Part shown: one piece after another, positions 12,393 through 24,308 of the stretch
How positions within the stretch are numbered: the first letter of the stretch is position 1
Layout: each line of letters opens with the position of its first letter
NCBI GenBank assembly: GCA_002914845.1
Contig: JXTC01000392.1
Coordinates: 62,001 to 126,000 of the forward strand
DNA from: Trema orientale
Lineage: Eukaryota > Streptophyta > Magnoliopsida > Rosales > Cannabaceae
Length of the DNA stretch: 64,000 nt
Direction of reading: 5' to 3'
Made by a program: the position numbers and the translations under genes
The notes under the pieces: model-generated
The model's database searches: none
Told to the model about the DNA's origin: nothing
Seen by the model: the letters and a program-made list of their open reading frames with translations, nothing else

Positions 12393-13105
12393 TAGGGGTG
12401 TTCAAAAAAACTGCCAAACCGTGGAAACCGTCCAATCCAATCCAAACCGTCTAATCCGCGCGATTTTTTTCTTTAAATGGCCGGTTACGGATTAGAAAAT
12501 ATGAAAACCGACTTGGCCAGTTTGATTTTCGATTTTAAAAAAATTCAGTCGGATTCAAACCGAACCGGCCAATAAGTTTGTATATGTATTTTTTTTAAAA
12601 TGTATATTAATAGTTAAAAATTTAAGCTTATTCATTCTAATTGAGTAATGATTACTCTTAGCTTATTTAGGACTATGTTACTTAAGACTCTTATAATATT
12701 TTAGACATTAAGTCTTGTTGTTGTGATATGTTTAAGATTAAAGACTTTGAGTTTACTATTCAATTTTGATTAAGTTGTAAGTTGTAACTAAAATTTAAGT
12801 TTACTATGACTTTCGATTTGGTTATAGCTTTTAACTATGTTATGGTTTTATTTTATATTTGGACTTTATATTTTAAATGAAATATGATTATGATATGAGC
12901 TTAGTTGATATTGTATTAATTCAAATTTTGTAAGTTTTCAAACCGCGGAAACCGCCCAAACTGACCGCAAAAATGTAGGTGCGGTTTGGCCGGTTTGAAT
13001 CGATAAACTCAAACCGCACGGATTGATAAACCGGTCAAACCGCACATTTGGATTGGTTTCTGGATTGACGATTTAGACCGTCCAAACCGGCCATGAACAC
13101 CCCTA
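12393..13105. mobile_element. Non-autonomous hAT element (MITE-like), 713 bp
   Basis: Termini TAGGGGTGTTCA and TGAACACCCCTA are perfect 12-bp inverted repeats, flanked by an exact 8-bp duplication GGTTAGAG. Both are characteristic of hAT transposons. Subterminal regions carry many copies of AAACCG/CGGTTT-type motifs in both orientations, a usual feature of hAT transposase binding regions. There is no coding capacity; the centre is AT-rich. Confidence 0.9.
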
Positions 13106-13113
13106 GGTTAGAG
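13106..13113. repeat. 8-bp target duplication (right), hAT element
   Basis: GGTTAGAG, identical to 12385-12392. Confidence 0.85.
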
Positions 13114-14250
13114 GGACACGTGCAACAGTGTAGAGAAAAAAAATATAGGATGCATGTATCACATAATCAGATTTTAGACGTGGTCATAAAATATAAAACA
13201 ACATTACAGAATAGGTGATACATGGATACATTTCCTTTTATTATTGGTTCGTGAGGGAAAACCAATAAATACCAATATATGAGGCTCAGTCTATTAAGTA
13301 TTTTTTTTTTTTTCAAAACTATCCTTAGGTAAAATTTTCCTTTTACAATTTTTTAGATCAATTTTTTTTTCGACATTTTTTTTATCTAATGACCATCGTT
13401 TAATAGGTTGTTGACCAAAAAAAAAAAAAAAAAAAAACTCGCCATCATTGCAAAATACATTTTACTAATCCAAAAATCGCCATCATTGCAAAATACATTT
13501 TACCTATCCAAAAATCACTATGTATAAGGTTGTATAGCGTAATAGAAAATCTCTTGTTGTCTATCCGAGGAAAAAATATAGATAAAAGAATAATCATAAG
13601 TTAAAATCAATTATTTTCATTGCTAATCATAAATTATAATTTATTGTACATGTTATTATGAGTGTTATTCATAAATCGATCATTAAAAAAAAAAGAAAAA
13701 AAATTACGACACCTAAAAAAATAAATATTTTTTGCTGATTCTGTCCATTTCAGGTCTCCGTAAGTGGCAAGAAGTGAACCTCCAAAACAAAAATCTATTA
13801 TGGGTATTCTAATCAAAAATCCCTTTATGGTTTCTGTTTGTAATAAAAAATCTCTTTATGATTATTGTACTATTTTTTTTTATTATTAATGAAAGTATTT
13901 TCCTTCAAAAACCAAAAAAAACAAAAATCTATTTTTGAAGTAGAAATAAGGAAATTCTGCCACTCCCACTTTTTCTCTCCTTGCAGAGAACCCTAGAAAT
14001 TTTAAAATTTAGAATTTTATTTTTCCATTTTTTTTTAATTTTCATTCATCTAAAATTAATGATTATAAAGAAATTATTTTCCCACCTATGTGATAGTTTC
14101 CTACTCATATTTTGAAACCCCACCGTTTGCTTTCTTTCCCGCTCATAAGTTTTTTTCAGTCAAAAGCTGTTGTACTAATTATTCAAAAAGAAAAATCATC
14201 AAGTACAACTTTAGATACAAACTTTAGATGCAACCTGTATCTCATTTATT
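13114..14250. other. Gene-free AT-rich stretch
   Basis: Nothing coding seen. It contains several poly-A/T runs and a 38-bp tandem duplication at 13440-13515. Confidence 0.5.
13440..13515. repeat. 38-bp tandem duplication
   Basis: Two adjacent units beginning CGCCATCATTGCAAAATACA, with a single difference (ACTAATCC versus ACCTATCC). Confidence 0.85.
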
Positions 14251-14420
14251 CACATACAAGAAGAAGAAATGTTAAGAGCAAATTTAGCTAGAAAATGAGC
14301 TGCAAAATTCCCAGAACGAGGAACATAACTGAAGCTAATCCAAGCTGATTAAGAAAGACATGAATGTCATTTATAATCAGGCTCTCCATGGCAAGGAGGT
14401 GTTTCTTCCAATGACAGAGA
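14250..14420 (-). mobile_element. L1-type LINE 3' fragment (RNase H-like domain)
   Basis: The minus strand encodes WISFSYVPRSGNFAAHFLAK followed by FALNIS. This matches the C-terminal signature of the RNase H-like domain found at the end of plant L1 LINE polyproteins (V-x-R-x-x-N-x-A-A-H-x-L-A-K). The preceding part (ESLIINDIHVFLNQ) is in a neighbouring frame, so one frameshift separates them. Only this scrap remains, with no poly-A tail or target duplication identified. A host RNase H-like gene relic is possible but less likely. Confidence 0.6.
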
Positions 14421-15254
14421 CTACATTTTGCTTTCTAATAAGCCATCTTTTCACATATCAAATTTATTTCGACAAAGAACTATAAAATTCACATTACAAA
14501 TCAAATATCGAATTTGAAATTGCATTAGTCATTTAATATCCACTACATCTATAATGAAGAATAAATTTTCCTTTTTCAATTTTTCATAAGTATAATTACA
14601 GGTAAAATCTTACGTTAAAATAAAACTGAACCTTATTAATATATGGTTGCCAAGGTGTAGAATTTTAGGGTTTTTTTTTCTTTTTTAATATCAGTAAGAG
14701 ACAATGTGATAAGAGAAAAACAAAAGAGTGAGCTCCAACTAAAAACAATTAAGAAACAAAAGGACAAAATACCATACAATCTATTCACTTTTGATTAGAG
14801 TAGTCTTTTACTTTTTACATTTGAAATTTCGTCCATACACTCCAATTTTTACATATATAGTGTCACTTTACCTTAACTTTCACAAATATTGTATTACTTT
14901 GCCACAATTAGATAATAATGTTTTTTTTAGGGAAAAAAAATATAAGTCGGGTGGGTTGGGTTTTCAGAATTTTATAGAATTTTATTTTGAAACTTTTGGC
15001 TTTACTAATTAATGTGTCAAAATTCTACATACTAAAACATGATATTAGATTGAACTCAAGCTTTTCTTGAAAAAAAAATATTTATTATTTTTTGTTTGGA
15101 TCCAAACAGAAGAAAATAGAATTCTTCGGAAATTTTTTTCTTTCCCTCCAAAAATCCAGATTCCAAACGGACTCTAAAGGTCTTGATAATCTGTCCATTG
15201 CTCGCTTTCCACCAAACATCATCTTTGAGAATCTCCCTATCCCAAAATTATTGC
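14421..15254. other. Gene-free AT-rich stretch
   Basis: No feature recognised on either strand; the open frames are short and compositionally random. Confidence 0.5.
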
Positions 15255-15262
15255 TAGCCAAG
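15255..15262. repeat. 8-bp target duplication (left), second hAT element
   Basis: TAGCCAAG, repeated at 15846-15853. Confidence 0.82.
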
Positions 15263-15845
15263 CAAAGATGTCAAAATGGGACGGCTGGGCTGGGCTGGGC
15301 TGGGAGAACAAATGGGGCGGAGCAGGCTGGGCCGCCTAAAATTTTTAAAGTGGAGTCCAGCCCGGCCCGTATCGGCCTGTTCTTGGCTCAATTTAAAAAA
15401 CAAGTCTAAAAAAATGATATTATTATTTATATAATTAGTTAAAAATATTAGAAATTTAAAATTAAAATTTATGAAAAAATAAATAATATATTATGTTCTG
15501 TTCCTATTGATATAAATTTAAAAATAATTAAATAAGCTAAAAGTATGTAAGTTGAATAGTTGAAAAAAAAAAGTCTAAAACAAAAACCTTAAGAAAATTA
15601 TTTAGAATTAGATTGAAATTTGAAAGTGTGAAAAAAAGAGTGAGAGAATGTATATTTATAAGTATTGAAAAAAAATTTGTATTTAAATTTATTTAAAAAC
15701 TTAAAAAAATTAAAATAAAAATTATTTTGATGGGCCGGGCCGGCTTGCAGACCTAGATATATAGGCCCAACTCGGCCCTACCCCTCGGCCAGAATCGTTC
15801 TAATGCGGGCCGACTTGTTTGGTCCGCCCCATTTTAACACCTTTA
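15263..15845. mobile_element. Non-autonomous hAT element with GGGCCG-rich ends, 583 bp
   Basis: The left end CAAAGATGTCAAAATGGG and right end CCCATTTTAACACCTTTA form imperfect 18-bp inverted repeats between exact 8-bp duplications. Both subterminal regions are unusually GC-rich (repeated GCTGGGCTGGG, GGGCCGGGCCGG) in an AT-rich setting, while the centre is AT-rich and non-coding. The subterminal style is shared with elements at 42904 and 55455. Confidence 0.85.
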
Positions 15846-15853
15846 TAGCCAAG
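15846..15853. repeat. 8-bp target duplication (right), second hAT element
   Basis: TAGCCAAG, identical to 15255-15262. Confidence 0.82.
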
Positions 15854-16239
15854 TACTAGAAGCGCCTTTCCCAACCACACCATCGAGAAAAGATGAAGTG
15901 GGGAAATACCTATTTTTTAACAATTTTGGACATGAGAGTTGTTGGTTTGGTAAGGAGGTGACATACCTATTTTTATCAAATATAAAAATATATAATTTAT
16001 TTTTAAAACTTATTTTGTAAGGTAACATACTTGAGACTTAATTACGTGAGAAACTCATTCTCTTTGAATTAAGCAAAATTAAACTAAATACCTAAATCAA
16101 ATAAAATAAGTTAAAATCTAAATAGTTAAAATCAAATTCAGCCTAAAATAACTTGAATTATTCGAAAACTAAACTAACAATACTCAAAGATACACATTTT
16201 AATAGATAAAAGAGCGCAAATAATTTTATCTTCATAGAA

Positions 16240-16830
16240 TTATCAACAACACACCCGAAAAAAAATATTTTGGGTTCATTCTTAATCAATGTTTTTAAAC
16301 TTTAAGATAAAATGTTCAAGAAATTTTCCATACCACACCATAAGCAATTTCACGTACAAAATAATTTTTTTCAGAAAGCTAGAGCTGAATTTCTTTTGAA
16401 ATTTAGAGTAATTTGTTAAGTTTCTAGTCAAATGATGGAATTGGATAGTATGACTAATAACTTCGACAAGTAAATATCCATTATTAAAGAAAATTAAAAA
16501 AGTAATTAAATAATTCTAAACCTTAGTCTCGGATCTCCGCTATTTAGTCTATAGGTCTCATGTCTCACATCAAGTAGTCTTAATAGTATTTTATCAAAAG
16601 CAGTACTATTGACTGCTTGCACCGCAAGAACTTGCAAATACAATCCAAAAATGAAAAGTAAAAGATTTTTCCCACAAGACATTAGAAATAAAGGCAAACA
16701 CAAAACGGCAAAAGGGACAAGTTTTTCATCAAAAGTGAAAAAGGAAAGGGTTTCAACTAGAATGACATAGGATGGTTCGTAGTAGAGAGGTCAGTCCTAC
16801 TCCTACTCCTTTCTATCCAAGTTCTTGCTC
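16240..16830. repeat. Diverged segmental repeat, copy A
   Basis: Matches 21315-22080 in the same orientation over several hundred bases. It is best conserved around AAGGCAAACACAAAACGGCA (16691 onward) and the following stretch through AAAGGGTTTCAACTAGAAT. Copy B carries an extra block in the middle. No coding region in either copy. Confidence 0.8.
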
Positions 16831-17371
16831 CTAAGCCTTTCTAGTTCTTGCTGACCAAGTCCCTTTTCTGCTTTTGTTGCAATATTTTGGCTTTCTCGTC
16901 TTGTCAACACCGTCCTGAGTAAATGAGAAAAGCTCTGTGTCCCTCTGGTATCTTGGTTACGAGATCTGCCGAAAATGCCTGGTTGCATACCTCATTGTTC
17001 GACAAGCTGCACTCTTTTTCCTAACATGCTAATTGTTGGTTTTGGAAAACAATTTTCGTATAGGCGCAAGTGGTAGAACACCGAGATTTTAAAATTTTCT
17101 CAAAACTTTCTAGGATCATTATCGTTGTATGTTGATTTTTGATAAATAAAGAGAAGGAGAAGAATATGGTTACCCATGACACATTAGTGGCTTAAGCTTT
17201 CTTTTTGACACCAAAGGTCTTGTTCTCCAATTACCCGACTAAGAATGTAGCATGTGGACACTTCCCTGATCAACAATTGAAATAATACTCTTTTTTTCTT
17301 CTTTTTTTTCTCTAGAGCAAGTATCTCAGTATTTAAATTCAATTGAATCGAGTCTCTGTTTTTCCTAGACT

Positions 17372-17376
17372 CCTTT
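17372..17376. repeat. Target site duplication (left) of solo LTR
   Basis: CCTTT, repeated at 19583-19587. Confidence 0.75.
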
Positions 17377-19582
17377 TGTCACGCCCCACAGCCGAGGACG
17401 TGCGCCGCATAGCAAAACCCCATAAGCATGCAAGGAATCTTTCTATAAACCAATATAACTAAGAATATTTAGTCTCCAATAAATACAAATGTATAACATA
17501 AAATCTAACAACTCTTATAAAGTCTCCAAAAAAAATTCAAAATAAACACTATACAATAGAAACTATAATCCAATAAATTCAAGATGATCAACCTTCCAAG
17601 TCTTTACATTTTCTCAATCAAGATGAAGAAATTCCTCTCTTTGAACTATGTACCTCAATTACTACTAAATAAGTTCTCCCTTAATCACCCTCTTAACTGA
17701 CGATCTTTAAAACCTGTGAGGGAAAAATAAAACGGTGAGCTAAAAGCCCAGTAAGTAACCAATAACTTTATCTAGTTAGATCAAGCATATGTAAACTAAA
17801 ATAATTAACAAATATTTTTCTGAACAAATTTGGTTTCAGAAATCAATATTTGAAAAATACTCAAATCAAGTCATTTAGTAAACAATTTCACAAAATAAGA
17901 AATAAGTTTCCAAATCTGTCTTTTCGAATCCCTTTTAGTCAATAACAATTTCAATTTTGCTTCTCCCCAGTTTTTGGCGACTATGGCCACACTTAACCCC
18001 TGTGACTAGATTCGAATCTGCCACAAATAACCCTTGTAGCCGGGTCCAAATCTACTACAGATAACCCCTATAGCCAGGTACAAATCACGAATCTACTACA
18101 TTTAACCCTGCAGCTAGGTCAGTACTGTCCACATATAACCCCTGTGGATTGGGTCCACATGCACAGTCACTGAAGAGAGTTTCAAAACACTTATTTACAA
18201 TAACGAATCATAAACCATTTCACTTTCAACTCATTGTAACATTGTACTCATTCCAAAATAATTTTCTTATAATCACGTTCAATAGTAATTCATATACTTG
18301 ATCCATAATTTAGTATAAAATATAGAATCATACTATTTTCACAAAAATTATGTTATTTCAATAAAACAGATTTCTTTCAATAAATAGTCTTATTATCAAA
18401 ATATATTTTTACTTGAAATCATATTTTAAAGAAAATACCTTGTAAACATGATTCTATTAGAAATAATAAAATAATAAAACATTTAGCTTTTGGACGATGA
18501 AAACTACTATAAAAGATCAAAGGTTACTTACCTTGTTTGCTTTGCCTATTTAACCAAAATAATCAACATAACCTCTCAAATACCTATTATCACACAAATC
18601 ATATATAAGTATCATAACAATAAAATCATACTCTAATTATACTAAAAGTATTGACTACTTACTGCCCATGTATCTTCTATAATCAACTTCATAGCTATTC
18701 CTAATAATGTCAATTTCTTACGATTCATAATAATTCTAACATCTCTCTAAAAATTTCTAAACTTAGGGGACTTGTTCCTTAAGTGATAGGGATCCTAATA
18801 ATACCAAGAATGTGATTATAGGGTCCATAGGTAAGCCCAATAAAGCCTCGCTGCCACGTTTTGCTAAAAGTACCCAAAGTTTCAGATTTTTTTCTAGATT
18901 CGTAGTACTCACTTCAATTAGCTATAACTCTCTGGATATAAGTCCGTTTTTGACAAATTATATAGCGTTGGAAAGATAATTCGATAAGCTTTCCAATATA
19001 CTAAATATGACCTAATCAAACTAGTAAAAGTCTCTGAAAAGTCAGTCGCACTCTATGCTACGTTTTTTCATCTTAGCCTAAAACTCAAAAATTCATAACT
19101 TTCTATTTATCAAACCAAATCACTCAAAATTTGTCTTGTTTGAATCCTAACATCAATAGACTTCATCCTCTATCATATTCATCCTAATAGTTTATAAATT
19201 ATTTATGGGTAAATTAAAACCCTAACCCTAGACATGCAATTTCAATCCCCAAAAATCTATTTAGTGTATGTAGACTCAATTAATTACAGTTAATTACCTT
19301 AACATTTGAATGAATTGAATCCTCTTCTTGTTCCTCCTTCTTCTTTGAAACTATGTGGCAGTCTCTCTGCTTTTCCCATAAAGCGTACGTATAAAACTGA
19401 CCAGAACATTAAATTCTTAGGGTTTATTAAACTATCTCTAATTGAATTACCAAATTGACCCTTAATAAACACCTATAGGTAAGGGCTAATTAGACTTTTC
19501 ATTAATCTTTATATTCTTTATATTATTTATATTATATAAATAAATCTCCTTTTTTTTTTTTTAATGTGCACGGGTCGTCACA
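17377..19582. mobile_element. Solo LTR, 2.2 kb
   Basis: The segment begins TGTCACGCCCC and ends GGGTCGTCACA, so TG...CA termini lie within a longer TGTCACG/CGTCACA inverted match, flanked by a 5-bp duplication CCTTT. It has no coding capacity. Internal landmarks include GTGAGCTAAAAGCCCAGTAA near 17733 and an imperfect repeat of ACCCCTGTGACTAGGTCC-like phrases around 17995-18160. This fits a solo LTR left after recombination between the LTRs of a large element, probably Gypsy-type. Confidence 0.8.
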
Positions 19583-19587
19583 CCTTT
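19583..19587. repeat. Target site duplication (right) of solo LTR
   Basis: CCTTT, identical to 17372-17376. Confidence 0.75.
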
Positions 19588-20282
19588 TGTGCGTATAAGA
19601 GAGTGAGAGAAAGATAAAAAAAAATTGCGTAGATTGGAGTGGAGAAAAGAGAACCCAATTTCTCTCTAAAAAATAAGTGTACTCCTATTCTTGCTCCCAC
19701 TATACACGTTTAATGTCATAATATAATAGAATATTGTTTTAATTAATTTAGTTAATTTATTTGAAATTAAAATAATTTAATTAATTACACATTAAGTGAG
19801 ATATGTTTGGTCCGCTAATAACTCACTTTATACGTGTAAATAGAGTTCCCATAAATCCAAAATGGATTTTAATGGATAAAAAATAAACTATATTTACCAT
19901 TTATTTAATTAATTAATTAAATAGATATTAATTAATTCATGATTAATTAATGTAAGCTTTGCGCAAACCTTTATTATATAAACTCTAACATAATTTAACT
20001 TTTTATATTATTTCACAATAGTGGTATATTAATTTAAAACATTTATAAATTAATTTAATTATTAATCTTGCATATCTTATATTATTAAGATGACAAAAAA
20101 TGGACCTATGGACATATATAAATTTGATTATTAATTTAGCTCTTAAATTAATAAATCAAAATTATTAAATTTCAATGATATTCCACTATAAACTTGATAT
20201 TACACTCTTGAATTTATAGTATAATTTATTCAAATAAAAGCGTTAAATCGTCCAGATGATTTAATCATTGCATATAGATTAA

Positions 20283-20820
20283 TCCATAATTAGATCTAGG
20301 TAATTCTGTTAGCTCTCTAATTATATCTTTATCATTAAATTCCATTTTGAGTTTCTAATAAACAATGAATTTGTGACTATCTCATAAATTTGAGCGCTAT
20401 ATATTCTAGTCTTGAATCAATTATTCGAGTAAATTCAACATGAAAGGAATGAATTCCATATCTATATATAAATATTCACAGCCATTTATTTCATTATGTC
20501 TCCAAGAAACAGGGTTGAGTTTGACACAAGCAAACTTATACCGAGTAAAGTTCATAATTAGATTAAGGTAATTCTGTCACCTCTCTAATTACATTTTTAT
20601 CCTTAAGTTTCATTTGATTCTCTAATAAAAATTTAATTTGTGACTATCTCAGAAATTTAAGTGCTATATTGTTTTAGTCCTAAATCAATTATTCAAAGAA
20701 TTCAAAATGAAAGGAATGCATTCTATATCTATATATAAATATTCCCATCTATTTATTTTATTGTGTCTCCAACATATAAGGGGTGAGTTTGACATAAAAA
20801 AACCTATACCAAGTATAATA
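20283..20820. repeat. Tandem duplication, two units of about 270 bp
   Basis: Unit 1 (about 20283-20548) and unit 2 (about 20549-20820) both run CATAATTAGAT..GGTAATTCTGT through GTGACTATCTCA, ATATCTATATATAAATATTC and GTTTGACA to a CTTATACC/CCTATACC end. They are visibly diverged, so this is a genuine old duplication rather than an assembly overlap. Non-coding. Confidence 0.8.
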
Positions 20821-21314
20821 AAATAAAATGTCGCAAATAGGAGTTTATTAATAACTCGGAATATATGATCATTTTAGTGATGAATTTTGAACTCTCTATT
20901 TATGTTACAGAATTTATTAAAGATTTCAAAATTCATCTGGTCCGGTCACGTATAATCATATTATACAAAGTATTTATATCCTTTTAATATCTTTACATTG
21001 AATAATCGGGTTAAGATTACTCCATTCTTAATGTTGATAGACCGTACTAATAATGTTTATCTAATTAGTTTCCAACTGTACTTAATCGTTATGTACCATT
21101 TTAAATTATTATCCATTAATTCAATCCTCAAGTACGTAGACTTTATTTACTAAAAATAGTTACATAAACAATCATGGAATAACTATGACAGTGAATAATT
21201 ATATCAATAATAACAATATCTATATATACAAAGATTCTTAAAAGAATATACCTTTAAATATTTAATTTAGTAAATCAAAAATACAATAATTTTTAGGGCA
21301 CAATCTCCGACAGT

Positions 21315-22080
21315 AATTTAGTGTACAACACACTCGAAAAAATATCTTGCTTTTATTCTTAATAAATGTTTTAAAACTTGTAGATCTAACCTTCAAGAAA
21401 TGTAGTTCCTACCGCATTATAAACGAATTCATGTACAATATAATTTTTTTATTTAAGAATGTTGGAGCCAAATCTGTTTTGATATTCAGAGCAATTTGTT
21501 AATATTACAGTCTCGTGATCGAATTTGATAGTATAACCAATAACCTCGACAAGTAAATATTCATTAATTAAAGAAAATTAAAAAATAAGTAATTCTAAAC
21601 TTTGGTCTCGGGTTTCCAGTATTTAGTCTATTTTGGGTCTGCTTGACATAGTTTTCAAAGACCTTCTAGAGCTCAGAAGTTACTTTTAAACATGTTTGGA
21701 TGAAATCTCATAAGAATTTTTCTATTTAAAAGACATTTTTAATAAAGCATGGACCTACTAGCTTATTTAAAAAGATCTTTTAATATTTTTACTTTTCAAA
21801 GTAAAAATCATCACAAACAGACCTTTAGCATTTTATCAAAAGTAGTATAGACTGCTTACACCGCGAGAACTCACAAATACAATCCAAAAAGAAAAAGTAA
21901 AAGTAAAAGATTTTTACCACAAGACAAATTAGAAATAAAGGCAAACACAAAACGGCAAAAGGGACAAGTTTTTCATCAAAGTTAAAAAGGAAAGGGTTTC
22001 AACTAGAATAACATAGGATGGTTAGTAGTATAGAGCTCAGTCCCACTCCTTTCTATCCAAGTTCTTGCCGACCAAGTCCT
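21315..22080. repeat. Diverged segmental repeat, copy B
   Basis: Same-orientation partner of 16240-16830, about 5 kb away. The solo LTR lies between the two copies. Confidence 0.8.
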
Positions 22081-22129
22081 ATTTTTGCTTTTGTTGTAAA
22101 TTTTTTTTTTTTTTCTTTGAAAGCTTTTG

Positions 22130-23390
22130 TTGTACTCAGTCTTGTCTAAACCATAAAAATTCTAAAAGAAAAGGGGGAGAGAGAGAGTGAGATTGAGAGA
22201 TATACATATACGCGTTTTGGCCAATTAAGAGAGATAGAGAAGTTGTTTTGGCCAATTATTTTCTCTTCTCTATCCTTCCACTGCAAGGAGTACTAGATTC
22301 CCATCATGACAAACATATAGTGCATGCCCCTCACTCAATTTTCAATTAATTCTATATACGAACATATTTTAACGGAAAGATTCTAGATTCTTCCTAGTAC
22401 TTTGCAGTTTTTTTTTTTTTTCCTAACAATAATATCTTATCTGGTTATTAGCTTTCTTATTCCTTTTCTAGGCTATTCTAGACTATTCCAACTGTAATGA
22501 CATAGTTAATTGTTTATGTTTTATGAATTCTAGAGCATTCTATGTTGTTTTGGTAATTCCACACTTCTAGCTAACCTTAGACTGTGGTGGCCTTGACACC
22601 TCAATTGAACTTCGCTGGTTATATGTATCTTCACATTTGAACTTATCTAAAAAAAAAAAAAAATGTGAATTATATGATGTTTTCTTAGTTGTAATTAATT
22701 TTTAATGTAAAAATTTAAAAGTTGTAGTCATAGTGTCAATGAAATATCGATCTTGTTGTTATAACTTCAAATTTTAATGGCAAGATGGAAAATTTGTAAC
22801 TTAATTAATTCAATTTTACATGTGGTTGTACTTGTTTCACTTTAACAAGTTCATAAGTACAATTCTAATGTGATTTTATGACTTATTTGCATTCTTATAA
22901 ATTTCTTTTAGTTATGCAACTGTTATTTTAGTACCAATTTTCGAAATTCGACTTGTAATCAAATTCATCAGTAATCAAGCTTTAGAATTTTAATGTAATA
23001 GTAATATCATGAGGTAAATCATTAAGACTTTGCATAACGTCTAATTTATTTATCGCTTGAGCACTTCTATTCAATCCCAATTTAGTAGATTGATTACAAA
23101 TTAATTATGCAAGATATTTATGTTAACGACACTAAAATATTCAAACAATATCCTTATAAAAAATAAAAAAAAAAAAAAAAAAAAAGAACCAATGCTAACT
23201 TAAATAAAAACACCGGACTAAAAATACATTTGTATATATTTTTTTGCTTGAAAATGCTTTGAATAAAACTTAGCAAACCTGCCAAACAAGCCAAGGGATC
23301 CATACCATGACGTACTCAAGTCTAAATAGTATCTTGTTGTCCCATTTTGCCCCTACAGGCCCCAACTAAGCCTACGGATTGTGTTACTTT
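22130..23390. other. Gene-free AT-rich stretch upstream of RDR1
   Basis: No coding sequence or element end identified. Poly-A/T runs at 22098, 22411, 22650 and 23166. Confidence 0.5.
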
Positions 23391-23394
23391 CTCC

Positions 23395-23790
23395 AGTCGA
23401 TGACGTGGCAAAAACTCATTGGCTGAAAAGATACATATGACTCGTAACGAACTGTCACAGCGGGTCTTTTCTCGTCAAAGGCCCACAACTGTTGGAGACT
23501 TGGGAGAATAAACAAAGAAAAGCCACCTTACGACACAAGGAAAAGAAAAATGCAAAACCAGCCCGACCCGGATCCTCGTACTCCCGGTTACGTGTCTCCA
23601 AAACAAATAAGTCCAAATACCTTGCTTCCAATCATAGTTTGCCACGTAAGCAGAACCTGTTCCGTAAAGCAGTGGCGCGAAGGAGGGGATCAGATGACCG
23701 TTATTTTACACGTTCATTGGCGCCACACAGGGGAGAGTATGGTTTACTCTCTGTTTTCTTCATCTGGGCTCTATAAATAGCAGTCATGGA
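23395..23790 (+). promoter_or_regulatory. RDR1 promoter, with ACGT/TGACG element and TATA box
   Basis: A GATGACGTGGCA motif (about 23399-23410) combines a TGACG core with a G-box-like ACGTGG; such sites bind plant bZIP factors of the TGA/ABF kind. A TATA box CTATAAATAG lies at 23771-23780, followed by a transcribed-leader-like stretch to a GT donor (CAG/GTCAGA) at about 23891. RDR1 genes are known to respond to salicylic acid, virus infection and ABA, which fits these motifs, but use here is inference. The part from 23517 on is repeated at 24309. Confidence 0.6.
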
Positions 23791-24307
23791 TGAGCGTTAG
23801 CTTGATCACAGAAGCATAAGGTGTGAGTAAGTGAGTGAGAATATCATCTGAGAGATTGAGCACATTGATCTGAATCGAATCGGTTTTTCAGGTCAGATTC
23901 TTCTTCTTCTTCTTCTTCTTTCTCTCTTATTTTTTCAGATTATATTTCCTGTTATTCTGCTCGCAGTTTCGAATTTCGATTCTCGTTAACTCAGAATTGT
24001 TCAAAACATTATTAGTCGATGAAAAAATTCAAGTTGAAGAACTGTTTGAACAATTAGTAGAAGATTATCATGAAGCTCACTAATTCGGTTTTCGATTGGT
24101 TTGGTTCTTTGAACGTTGTTCGTTTGGATTATATGCGTATGGCTCTGCGTTTTTCTTTTCTCGTGCTTTCTTAATTAGTTTGTCCCAGTTAGTTTTGAGT
24201 TTGATGAGTTCTAGAGTTTGTTTTTCGATTGGTTTGAGTTTTACAGAATTTACTCTACTAAGTAACACGCTACTCTTATGAAATGTTACTTTTGCCAATA
24301 TCTATAT
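23517..24307 (+). repeat. Direct copy 1 of RDR1 promoter/leader (assembly overlap)
   Basis: 791 bp that recur at 24309-25099 with one difference noticed (ATCATAGTT versus ATCACAGTT), separated only by a single N at 24308. This looks like two overlapping contig ends placed side by side rather than a biological tandem duplication. Confidence 0.88.
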
Positions 24308-24308
24308 N
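24308..24308. other. Assembly gap (single N)
   Basis: One unresolved base between the two 791-bp copies. Confidence 0.95.

Noticed and set aside
23492-23776. Open frame over the RDR1 promoter (and its duplicate at 24278-24568)
   Set aside because: It overlaps the TATA box and leader, shows no domain, and recurs only because the promoter block is duplicated across an N.
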